The translations under genes and the position numbers were made by a program. Shown here piece by piece: positions 1 through 8,437 of a stretch of 64,000 nucleotides of DNA; position 1 is the first letter of the stretch; the number at the start of each line of letters is the position of its first letter. The notes beneath the pieces were generated by a model that was not told where the DNA came from, did not search any database, and saw only the letters and a list, made by a program, of their open reading frames with translations. This DNA comes from Hippasteria phrygiana (taxonomy: Eukaryota; Echinodermata; Asteroidea; Valvatida; Goniasteridae), in assembly GCA_037893225.1 (NCBI GenBank), contig JAZGUH010000005.1, forward strand, positions 1,302,001 through 1,366,000, written 5' to 3'.

Positions 1-75
1 CCTTGTGCCTGGCCTTGTGCCTGGCCTTGTGCCTGGCCTTGTGCCTGGCCTTGTGCCTGGCCTTGTGCCTGGCCT
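1..75. repeat. 12-bp minisatellite, about six copies
   Basis: The unit CCTTGTGCCTGG is repeated head to tail without change from the first base of the window. It lies in the TARS1 intron upstream of the exon at 139. The left end of the array is outside the window, so its full length is unknown. Confidence 0.95.
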
Positions 76-138
76 CGACTACAACACTGCTAGTCAGAAG
101 TCATAAACTAACGTCCTAGACTTTTGATTCCTAACCAG

Positions 139-3100
139 ATCCAACAAGAGATCATGGGTTGCCTGCAGTTCTTGAAGCATGTGTACGACACCTTCGGCTT
201 CACCTACAAGTTGGTTCTCTCCACCCGCCCCAAGAAGTTTCTGGGAGAAATTGAAGTTTGGGATAGTGCTGAGAAGGTACACGAGTGTCCTTAACCATTC
301 TGGCCGGCTCTTATTAATGGGGTGCTGGTATGCCAATACAGGCTTGTGCAGCCAAGCGTAATGCAAACAATAGGCAAACAATGGATTGAGTATGCACAGG
401 AATGCGCGTATAGATGACAACCGGCTAGGTGGTCTTTTGTTTTTTTTTACGTCCCGTAATGATCTTGATACAACAGGCGCATGCAAAAATATGTCGATAG
501 GGCAGTTTATTATATCGATCGTCGCACTTAAAACACCGGCGTGCTTTGCGTGCATCTTTTTACCGGCGCGGCATGCAATTGCAGCTGACGCGTGAAAAAC
601 TTGATCGGCGAGTTTCGAATATTCGGTCATACCTAGTTGCGAGTAATCGAATACTTAATTATTAAAAAATGAACAGCCCTATTGGCCCCTTATTCGCACT
701 TCCGGGTTGAAAGAGAGGCTCTCAGTGCTAAACAAACACAGTGCCATTCAATAAATTCATTCATGCATAAATGATTCACGCCATAAATAGCAGCATGGCA
801 CGTGTTGGGCACAGAAAGTTGTGTACTTACCACCGAGATCCTCGCTTTAAAACCCGGAATTGCGCAGATCGTTGCTATTTCCGTCAATTCGGGATTCATC
901 CATTGATACCTCATTTTTGTGATGATTTCAGCAACTTGCTGCCACCCTGAATGAATTCACCGAAGACTGGAAGTTGAATCCGGAGGACGGTGCCTTCTAT
1001 GGCCCCAAGGTAAGCGTTGGAGAGAAGAATAATAATACGCCAAGAATAAAGGCCGGTTCATTACATTGTACTTCAAGCAAATTTGAGGGCAAAGCGAATT
1101 CGTCTGGGTAACGGCGAACGTCACACTGAAAAAAACCAATTTTTGACGTCACAAAATCTGCTTCGCTTCTGCATTCGCATGAAGTATGAACCGGCCTTTA
1201 GGCCTTGTTTTATGTTGAATCAAACCAATTGAAATTTTGTTTTTAACTACTTTGTCAATCCATAGCATTGTAAACAAACTCCTTTTTCATTTGCGTATTT
1301 GTAACCTCTGTATCAATTGATTTTCAACTGAAATAAACAGTCTCTGAACTTCACTGAGGAAAAAAAAATAATAATAATGTGATCTTTATCCAGGTTGAGT
1401 AAAAAAAATTAAATGGAATTGAACCTTCAAAATGTTCAAGTTTTTGAAATTTCGATGATTTTATTTTTTATTTTTGTTTTTCCCCCAAATTGTTTTTTGA
1501 CCCAACCACCCACCGACCCATCCACCCCAATATTCGATCTTAAAATATTTATTATCCATTCAATAAAAAAAATAATAAAATGTCCAGTTCAGTGACGGCG
1601 TGATGCAGCTGTCGGTCTTACTCACTTGAACATGTGTCCTGATGACGACTTGTTTCATTAGTCAATAAAATGGGGGAATGATTGGTTGCAGTCATTTCTT
1701 TTCTTATTGAAAAGTCAATTTCGATTTTTCAATATTTTCCTTGACCCACCCACCCACCCACCCACATTTTCGGAAAAAGAACATCAAAACTTAAAACACT
1801 GACAATTTTGAATGGCGCCTGAAGTCAGAGTTGTAGTCGAGTCCCTACAAGTCCTTTCGCCAGTCCAGTCAGAAGTCCTTTCATAAAGCTGGTCACAAGT
1901 AACTGGATGAACAATGACAAAGGAATGCCTTTGTCAAAGCTCATTTGAATAGCTTGTCTACGTCCCTGCCTGAAGTAAATCACAAAATGTGCATCTCTTT
2001 GGTTAACTAACCTATTTCCAAGGTCTAAATGTAACTACGTTCTTTGCGGGACAGAGTCAGAAATAGTTCCGTCAAAGGAAACTCTAATAACATGTACATG
2101 TTCAATGGTAGATTGATATCAGCATACAAGATGCACTGCGACGCTCCCATCAGACGGCCACCATCCAGCTGGACTTTCAGCTTCCAATCCGATTCAACCT
2201 TAAGTACTCCAGGTAACGTTGAACCCTTTCCTTACCAATGTCAAGTGCTTCCCTCACCCTGCCTGTCACAAAATATTGTGTAGGCATCAGGGCTGTAGTG
2301 GAGTCCATCACAAGTCCATCACAAGTCCCTGCAAGTCCATCACAAGCCCTCCAGTCCTAATTCCAATCACAAGCTATTCAAATGAGCTTCGACAAAGGCA
2401 TTCCTTTGTCATTGTTCATCCACCAAACCGTCAACATGTATAGAAAAATAATGTTCAATCAAGGAATAGCACTGTATCATACACGGAATTTAATTTCAGA
2501 ATTTTTAAACTGTCGATTCCTGTAGCGCACTCTTTGAATTTGGTATTCGAAAGCCAAAATCAAAACTTCTCGTAGCCCCTAAAATTTTTGAACAAGTCAT
2601 CATGTTTAATCAAAAGTGACATGATTTTGACTTTCTGCTGGTTTTGAAAATGGACCTTTGTCACTTGTCACTTGTGACCGGCTTTATGAAAGGACTTCTG
2701 ACTGGACTTGCAAAAGGACTTGTGAAAGGACTTGCAGGGACTCGACTACAGCTCTGGTAGGCATCAAGCACTTTTAGGGTGAGGTGAGTTGGTCTCGCCA
2801 ATGGTGTAAGTTACCCCGCCTTGAACTAAAGGTCTGAAAATTGGGATATTTTTCTTTGGTATCTATTGAAGATTTATCCTCTATTTAGATCTGGAGCAAG
2901 GAAAACCGTAAGGGTGTTAGGGCTGGCAACCTAAAATGTGGCCAACCCCACCACCTCTGTTGTAGCCCTTTAACTGGAGTGGCTTTAAGCCTTGCATTGG
3001 ACGACTTCTGTAAAAATTGAAAACTTTATGAGTTATCTTTAAGACTGATGTTGAATTTGGAGTCTGTCATATATTTCCAGATTCTATAGTCCAATAGACG

Positions 3101-6100
3101 AATCCTGGCCTGAGTCTGAGGCAGTATTAGCAAAAAAAGTAGAATTAAAATTAACTTGAGTCCTAAACTCCAAAAACAGACTTGGGTCCGGATGTCTTAA
3201 GCCCTGGTTCCAGCCAAGACTAGATCCTGGACTCCAGCATACTTTTTGAATGTCTAATGGTCTTAGAAGCATGTCCGGACTCACCAAGTCCAGACTCACC
3301 AAGACCAGGCCTCACCAAGACCAGGCTTCACCAAGACCAGGCTTCACCAAGACCAGGCTTGATTCCAAGACCATTGTTATTTGAAAACATACTTTGGAAT
3401 CTAGAATCAAGTGTATGCTTGAGCCATGGCTCTGGCCAAGTCCAGATTTGAATTTAATTTTTTGGTTTTGACCACCCAGTGGACCCAGTTCACTTTCTCA
3501 CTGTGTTGGCATCAGACTTAGATCGGGACTCGACGACACCTGGTTCGCATGCCAAAATCTCAAAAAATTATTTGATTTCATCACGTGTGACCGCTCCAAG
3601 CAGCACGAGAATGATAACCCCTAATTTTTTGTATAAACTGTGGTTTCGAAATGTGCCTAAAAACATTAACCAAAAATGTCATAAAGTCTCGGTGTGAAAA
3701 AAAGCACTGTGACACTCCCAGTTCATTGAGAGTTCATTGCTTGCCCTTGGGCCAATTTCATTGAGCTGCTTAAGCAAACAAAACCTTGCTTAATAAAATC
3801 ATGTTGCCAGCCAAAATTCCATGTGATTCATATTGCTTGTGACTGGTATTTAGTTGTTGTTTGCTTAGCTTGACAATCACATGGAGTTTTGGCTGGTAAC
3901 CTGATTTTTATTAAGCAAGGTCTTTTTGTGCTTAAGCATTTTTTTTCTTTCTTAACCCTAACCCTGCCAGACGCTGCACAGTGCATCTGTGGTGACAGCT
4001 TGACCTTGCTGCACTCTGCACACAAGTCAATGTGACAAAGTATGCAATCTGATGCATCTGGCAGGGTTTCTAGCCAAAATACCCTGGAGGGTTAGGGTTA
4101 AGCAGCTCTATGGAATTGGCCTCAGCATTCAGAAATAACCTGCAATGTGTTTAATAATGTTTTATCTTCACAGTCCAGAGGGGGATGAGAAGAGGCCAGT
4201 CATGATTCATCGTGCCATCCTGGGCTCCGTGGAGAGGTGCATTGCCATTCTCACTGAGAGCTACGGAGGAAAATGGTAAGCTATTTACCCCTTGTGTCTG
4301 GCTGTAATTTATGGGGAGCTGGTATGCCAAAAACGAGCTGTGCAGCCAAGCGTAAACGCAAACAATAAGCGACTTTACTTCCAAGAGCTTAGTTGAGGAT
4401 GGACCACAAGTGTTGTGAGTACCGAACATGCCAAATGTGACCCACTCTGCAAAAAGGGCATTATGTTGCAAAATTTGAAAATAGTGTTATACATATATAG
4501 CTGGAAGGGCATTTTAATAAGCTTTCATATGGTATATGTCTGAGGCCTGTAGCTACAATTTTGCATTCGCGAAATATTTGGAAATTTGCATATTTATTTT
4601 CAGGACTTTCTTGAAATGAGAAACAAGCCATTTAAAAAAACAAAAAGCAAAACAATAGATTGAAGCACTTGACACAAACACATTTTTTGAATTCACTGAA
4701 ATTTAAAGATTTTGGTTATGAAACTAGGATAATATAGTTATCAAAGATGCAAAACAATCCCTCCCTTAAAAATTACTTTTCACCCTCTTCACATAGAACG
4801 GCCCTTTACGCATAAAAGCATACAGCGACTTATGTGCCCTTTTTGCAGAGCGGGTCACATATGAGGCTTGTGGACTTGGATGAGTATCAAGTAAAACTAC
4901 TCCTGAAAGCCCGCAAAAGCCCTACTTCTATTCTGATTTTGTCCTTTTTTTTTTTGAAAAATTTCGACTTCTTCACCTTGGTCTGCTCGAAAGCCTGTTG
5001 CCCTCAAATGTTTGTCTCCCTCTTCAGGCCGTTCTGGCTGTCGCCTCGTCAAGCCATGGTTATCCCCGTCGGTCCCGCCTTTAACGACTACGCCGTCGAA
5101 GTCAAGAACCAGATCTTTGAGGCGGGATTCTGCTGCGAGGTGGACGTGGACGCCGGCGATACCATGAACAAGAAGATCCGCAATGCACAGCTGGCCCAGT
5201 TCAACTTCTTCTTCGGTAAAGAGATAACAGAGAATTTGAAGTCTAAAGTTGTGACTACTCGACCCTTTTCTTACCAATGTCAAGCAAACCACACAACAGA
5301 TGTATTCACCACGTTTCAACAAACTGTAGTGCTTGTGTTTTTCGCTGTCCATACATGATCCTTATAGCAACAGAAAGAGCTTTTTCACATCAGTCTGATG
5401 GTGCTATCAAATTCATGTGTCACCATTATAAGAAAACTCTACCTGGAACTTTCTCTGTGTATTTGTGTGTATGGAGTGCCATTTGTTCATGTAACAAACA
5501 AGTTTCCTGTTTGATAAAGTGGACCAGAAGAGAAAACAGCCATAACTTTTCTATTTTAGCAGTTATGACTTTCATTTTTACACCATACAGGGAGAAATTT
5601 TCCTTTTCAATCAAATCTTGATTGAAAATACTACCGTTCAACAAGCAGTCAGTCGTTTTTTTCTCTCTTCAGCGCACTGTCCAGTCAGCATAGTAAAAGC
5701 CGGTTTATAGTCGGTCGCGCGATGGTCGCACAACTGAAAAATGTACGTGCCATCATCACGCACGTGGTTTATAGTAACCGCTGGCGGACACTGGCGATGT
5801 CACTACAGAGTTCAAATGATTGAACTTTGACATGGTCGCTGACCTTACTTTTCAGGATTGGACCAATAGAATTGCACGGTCAGTAAAAAAAACCGATGAA
5901 TATCCAAATTAAATAGCAGTAAACAAAATTGAGGACCACGTTTTCTCAAAAGAGCAGGATCAGGGATTCCCCTGCGTTTTTGCTGTCGGCCAAGCGGACT
6001 GCAGAAACCTTGGCAAGAAAGAAAATGCTGGACGACAATTTGAAACAAATACAGTTTCCAAGGCCTAACGTTAACCAAATTTTTAAAATGTCACGAATAA

Positions 6101-6781
6101 AAATGCATAGACCTACCAGCTTCTAGAAACTGAGGAAACAGTCTTGGTCCGGTTCTTGAAGCTCGGGAAGCTGACAAAACACGGTCCAAAATTCCCTCAA
6201 ATTTATTGATCTTTCTATAAAACTTGCAATTTAACTTGCCACTATTTCTATCCTTTTTCCAATGCGTGATTGTCACATCTAACAATTAAATTTGGTGCGC
6301 ATTACGCATATGTTGCATGCTTTATCGCGAAGGCGCACGACGACTATAAACCGCCGAAAACCTGGCTTCGGCGTCCGGCGTTCACCATCGGGCGACCGAC
6401 TATAAACCGACCTTAAGTCGTTTAATTAGCACCGAGAGCCTCACTTTCCAACCCGGAAGTGCAGATTGGTGCTATTTTCATCAATTTGGAGTTTGTCTGT
6501 GGAGTACGGAAGTCCGACGTCAGTTGGCACGACAACTGGCTCCAAACAAATGGAGATTTTGTCTGTTCCTTTGTTAACAGCCAGTCATGCAAACGCATTG
6601 ACACAAATTTTTTTTCCGATGTCTGCTTGCAGTGGTCGGAGAGAAAGAGAAGACGAACAAGACGGTGAACGTCCGCACCAGGGACAACAAAGTACACGGA
6701 GAGCACAGCCTAGAAGCAGTGATGTCTCGCTTCCAGGAACTCAAGAAAAATAGAACCCTGAACAGCGAAGACTCATTTTAA
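139..6781 (+). CDS. TARS1: Threonyl-tRNA synthetase, cytosolic type, C-terminal six exons (partial)
   Basis: Charges tRNA-Thr with threonine using ATP; a class II synthetase of the cytosol. Coding exons are 139-276, 932-1009, 2112-2212, 4174-4275, 5028-5215 and 6633-6781. They total 756 nt and 251 residues, and all phases close. Exon 1 shown reads [20 protein letters not shown] then [15 protein letters not shown]. Exon 2 has DGAFYGPK. Exon 3 has [14 protein letters not shown]. Exon 4 has class II motif 3, [12 protein letters not shown], including the His known as a zinc ligand in the family. Exon 5 begins the anticodon-binding domain ([18 protein letters not shown], then [13 protein letters not shown]). 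Exon 6 has [14 protein letters not shown] and ends in DSF. The N-terminal TGS and editing domains and motif 2 lie left of the window. A nearly invariant Cys in exon 3 (HQCATIQ in relatives) is Thr here. The mitochondrial paralogue is less likely from the sequence match. Confidence 0.95.
280..400. repeat. Dispersed repeat, 'cttgtgcagccaagcgta' family
   Basis: This stretch shares the words GGTATGCCAATA, TGTGCAGCCAAGCGTA and CAAACAATGGATTGA with 4290-4370, 7555-7690, 24985-25095 (inverted) and 53483-53560 (inverted). I saw no clear termini, so the class is unknown. Confidence 0.7.
490..655 (-). repeat. Dispersed repeat shared with 52417-52620
   Basis: On the - strand this reads GAATATTCGAAACTCGCCGA, followed by a stretch with ACGCGTCAGCTGCAA and GCCGCGCCGGTAAAAAG. 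The same order of words occurs on the + strand near 52450-52530. A 178-residue open frame crosses the region on the - strand, but nothing in it is a recognisable domain. Confidence 0.65.
1047..1200. mobile_element. MITE with TAAAGGCCGGTTCAT termini
   Basis: The left end TAAAGGCCGGTTCAT and the right end ATGAACCGGCCTTTA are exact inverted complements, about 154 bp apart. It is a non-coding cut-and-paste-type element in the TARS1 intron after exon 932-1009. Confidence 0.8.
1210..1828. other. TARS1 intron stretch, AT-rich
   Basis: This stretch is AT-rich and homopolymer-rich, with a short (CCCA)n run near 1745-1765. I see no exon or element here. Confidence 0.6.
1829..1959. mobile_element. Partial copy of the GTAGTCGAGTCC MITE family
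   Basis: It carries GTTGTAGTCGAGTCC, AAGTCCTTTCATAAAGC, TGGATGAACAATGACAAAGG and AGCTCATTTGAATAGCTTGT. These are the inverted internal words of the elements at 2288-2756, 19399-19812 and 53814-54073. One end is missing. Confidence 0.75.
2288..2756. mobile_element. MITE with CAGGGCTGTAGTC-type TIRs, carrying a nested insert
   Basis: The left end is CAGGGCTGTAGTGGAGTCC and the right end GGGACTCGACTACAGCTCTG, imperfect inverted repeats. The body matches the intact 260-bp copy at 53814-54073. About 243 bp at 2423-2665 interrupts the body. The element starts 75 bp after a TARS1 exon. Confidence 0.85.
2423..2665. repeat. Nested repeat, second copy at 7048-7300
   Basis: The segment beginning CCAAACCGTCAACATG and ending near TTTGTCACTT recurs almost identically at 7048-7300. 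It splits a MITE whose uninterrupted form is known from 53814-54073, so it inserted after the MITE did. No long terminal repeats are visible. Confidence 0.8.
2760..3280. other. TARS1 intron stretch, no recognisable element
   Basis: This is unremarkable intron sequence between the composite MITE and the 16-bp tandem repeat. I see no coding exon or inverted repeat. Confidence 0.5.
3283..3375. repeat. 16-bp tandem repeat, about five copies
   Basis: The unit TCACCAAGACCAGGCT is repeated with single-base variation inside the TARS1 intron. The short open frame over it ([15 protein letters not shown]) is only the repeat read through. Confidence 0.85.
3376..3746. other. TARS1 intron stretch, no recognisable element
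   Basis: I see no exon, repeat or inverted terminus in this part of the intron. Confidence 0.5.
3747..4121. mobile_element. MITE of the GGGCCAATTTCAT family with nested repeat
   Basis: The left end TTGGGCCAATTTCATTGAGC and the right end GCTCTATGGAATTGGCC are inverted. The family has another copy at 25509-25807. Bases 3952-4098 (CCCTAACCCTGCCAGACGC to GGGTTAGGG) are a nested segment, also found alone at 50660-50805. The element ends 52 bp before the TARS1 exon at 4174. Confidence 0.85.
4371..4960. mobile_element. Dispersed repeat split by a 426-bp MITE
   Basis: The outer repeat (ACTTCCAAGAGCTTAGTTGA on the left; GAGGCTTGTGGACTTGGATG on the right) is continuous in the copy at 15940-16070. Here it is interrupted at 4435-4860 by a TIR element. 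Confidence 0.85.
4435..4860. mobile_element. MITE with ATGTGACCCGCTCTG-type TIRs
   Basis: The left end is ATGTGACCCACTCTGCAAAA and the right end TTTTGCAGAGCGGGTCACAT. They are near-perfect inverted repeats. A second family member is at 51687-52130. An ATG direct repeat at the borders is a possible target duplication. Confidence 0.88.
5216..5693. other. TARS1 intron stretch after exon 5028-5215
   Basis: Open frames read from the preceding exon into this stretch, but the donor GGTAAAG at 5215/5216 ends the coding part. Nothing else is recognisable. Confidence 0.6.
5694..6415. mobile_element. 722-bp TIR element in the last TARS1 intron
   Basis: The left end TAAAAGCCGGTTTATAGTCG continues to GTCGCGCGATGG. 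The right end CCATCGGGCGACCGAC continues to TATAAACCGACCTTAA. The ends are imperfect inverted repeats of about 30 bp. A second inverted pair near the right end (CGACGACTATAAACCGCC) suggests a composite or internally rearranged element. No transposase is visible. Confidence 0.8.
6500..6612. mobile_element. Truncated GAGTACCGAAGTCTGACG MITE abutting the last TARS1 exon
   Basis: GGAGTACGGAAGTCCGACGT, GGCACGACAACTGGCTCCAA and AGCCAGTCATGCAAACGCAT match copies at 7695-7852 and 21395-21667. The repeat stops about 20 bp before the 3' splice site at 6632. Confidence 0.8.
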
Positions 6782-7049
6782 TGATACATGAAACAGCCAA
6801 AACCCCCTTCAGTCACAACCAAAACAACAAAGCCTCATTTTTGACCTCGCACGAAACAGCGGTAGACCTAGTTGAACCAAACAGGAAACATGAAATACAA
6901 ATGATTTTCGTAGTTGTTGGTGTCGCCAGGGACTCGAGAACAAACTATCAACAAGTCATTTTAATCATACATGAAATAGCCAAGACCCCTTCAGTCACAT
7001 GTCAAGCCTCATTTTAACCTCACATGAAACAGTTGTAGACATACTTGTC
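6773..7049. repeat. Direct duplication of the TARS1 stop codon and proximal 3' UTR
   Basis: Bases 6773-6882 (TCATTTTAATGATACATGAA...CGGTAGACCTAGTTG) recur at about 6957-7049 (TCATTTTAATCATACATGAA...GTTGTAGACATACTTG). The copy carries the last codons and the stop, so part of the gene's 3' end was duplicated. Confidence 0.8.
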
Positions 7050-7300
7050 ACCAAACCGTCAACATGTATAGAAAAATAATGTTCAATCAAGGAATAGCAC
7101 TGTATCATAGACGGAATATAATTTCAGAATTTTTAAACTGTCGATTCCTGTAGCGCACTCTTTGAACTTGGTATTCGAAAGCCAAAATCAAAACTTCTCG
7201 TAGCCCCTAAAATGTTTGTTCAAGAACAAGTCATCATGTTTAATCAAAAGTGACATGATTTTGACTTTCTGCTGGTTTTGAAAATGGATTTTTGTCACTT
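7048..7300. repeat. Second copy of the 2423-2665 repeat
   Basis: It runs from CCAAACCGTCAACATG to TTTGTCACTT and is nearly identical to 2423-2665. It sits directly after the duplicated TARS1 3' UTR. Confidence 0.85.
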
Positions 7301-7554
7301 AAATGAATTGGTATACGCATGGCTCAATTGTTTTACTATCCCGCGATACAAACATGATTTGAAATTGGCTGCCACCTGCTAGAAATCTCTCAATGTGTGA
7401 AACGTGACTCCTCCCGATAATTTTTTCAAAATATGAAAATCTAGGGCTAGTAAAAGTTCACGTGGGCTAGTAAAATTTGTTGGATATACTGCTCATGGTC
7501 AGTAGTTATGTACACCAAAACATAGGGTGTGGGTGGGAATATGGGTGGGAAATA

Positions 7555-7852
7555 GGGTAACCCCTTGAGCCCGGGTGGTATATGGGGCGCCAGGCCAGGT
7601 TGTGCAGCCAAGCAAAATGGAAACGAAGCTTGTGCAGCCAAGCGTAACGTACACAATACCCCAATAATGGATTGAAAATGCAGAGATTGGTGTGTATAGA
7701 GTACCGATGTCTGATGTCAGTTGGCATGACAACTGGTTCCAAACAAATGTAAATTATACTGTTCCTTTGTTAACAGCCAGTCATGCAAACACATAACAAA
7801 AGTATTCTGGTTCCAAACATTGCATTGACGTCATCACTTCGGTGCTCTATAG
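7555..7852. mobile_element. Dispersed repeat followed by a CTATAGAGTACCGAAG MITE
   Basis: Bases 7555-7690 belong to the TGTGCAGCCAAGCGTA repeat family. Bases 7695-7852 form a TIR element: TATAGAGTACCGATGTCTGA at the left and TGACGTCATCACTTCGGTGC, then TCTATAG, at the right. The same MITE occurs at 21395-21667. Confidence 0.85.
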
Positions 7853-8286
7853 ACATCAGCCGGCCAGGTGGCAATTTTCAATCCGCTTACATGTGTCAAC
7901 CGGTGGCAAGGTGTCAAGGTTGGGGGTAGAGTTTAGGATAGGGTTAGGGTCACTGATCTTTATATAAACTGGAGAGCTCATTGGCCATTGCGCGCTGTAC
8001 AAGCTACTGAAGCCAGCACCATATTACCACTCCTAATTTACCACTGTTCGTTATGTAAGGAGAACCAGGATGAAAGGAAACCCTGGGGACAAGGTTTAAA
8101 GACCTGTTGTATTGGGAGTGATAACATGGCAGACGGTGGCCTCAACTCGAATAGCCAATGCGCTATCCAGTTTACATAGAGGTCAGTGGTTAGGGTTGGA
8201 GTTGGGATAAGGTTAAAGGTTAAGCCATTGCTAAAGTTTGTGTTTGTTATAAAAGCAGAATTGTGTTGCATTGCCTCATGGGTAAA
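7853..8286. other. Intergenic, no gene recognised
   Basis: Short inverted similarity exists between TTATATAAACTGGAGAGCTC (7960) and CCAGTTTACATAGAGGTCAG (8167), with ATAGGGTTAGGGT nearby. This suggests an old element of about 260 bp. No coding exon is apparent. Confidence 0.45.
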
Positions 8287-8437
8287 GAGTCGGATATTCA
8301 TGGGAGTCGGATATTCATGGGAGTCGGATATTCATGGGAGTCGGATATTCATGGGAGTCGGATATTCATGGGAGTCGGATATTCATGGGAGTCGGATATT
8401 CATGGGAGTCGGATATTAATGGGAGTCGGATATTAAT
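8287..8437. repeat. 17-bp minisatellite, about nine copies
   Basis: The unit AGTCGGATATTCATGGG is repeated almost without change, with ATTAATGG variants at the right end. The open frame over it is a by-product of the repeat. Confidence 0.95.

Noticed and set aside
94..630. 178-residue - strand frame at the left edge
   Set aside because: It overlaps a verified ThrRS exon on the other strand and a dispersed repeat; no domain is recognisable.
3955..4095. CCCTAACCCTAACCC-like words suggesting interstitial telomere repeats
   Set aside because: Only one or two TTAGGG-like words occur, and they belong to a dispersed repeat also found at 50660-50805.
4834..5358. 174-residue open frame taken as one exon
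   Set aside because: Only 5028-5215 matches ThrRS. The acceptor at 5027 and donor at 5216 fit the phases, and the left part is MITE and repeat sequence.
8186..8419. Frame encoding repeated SWESDIHGSRIFMGV
   Set aside because: The 17-bp minisatellite read in frame rotation; not a protein.
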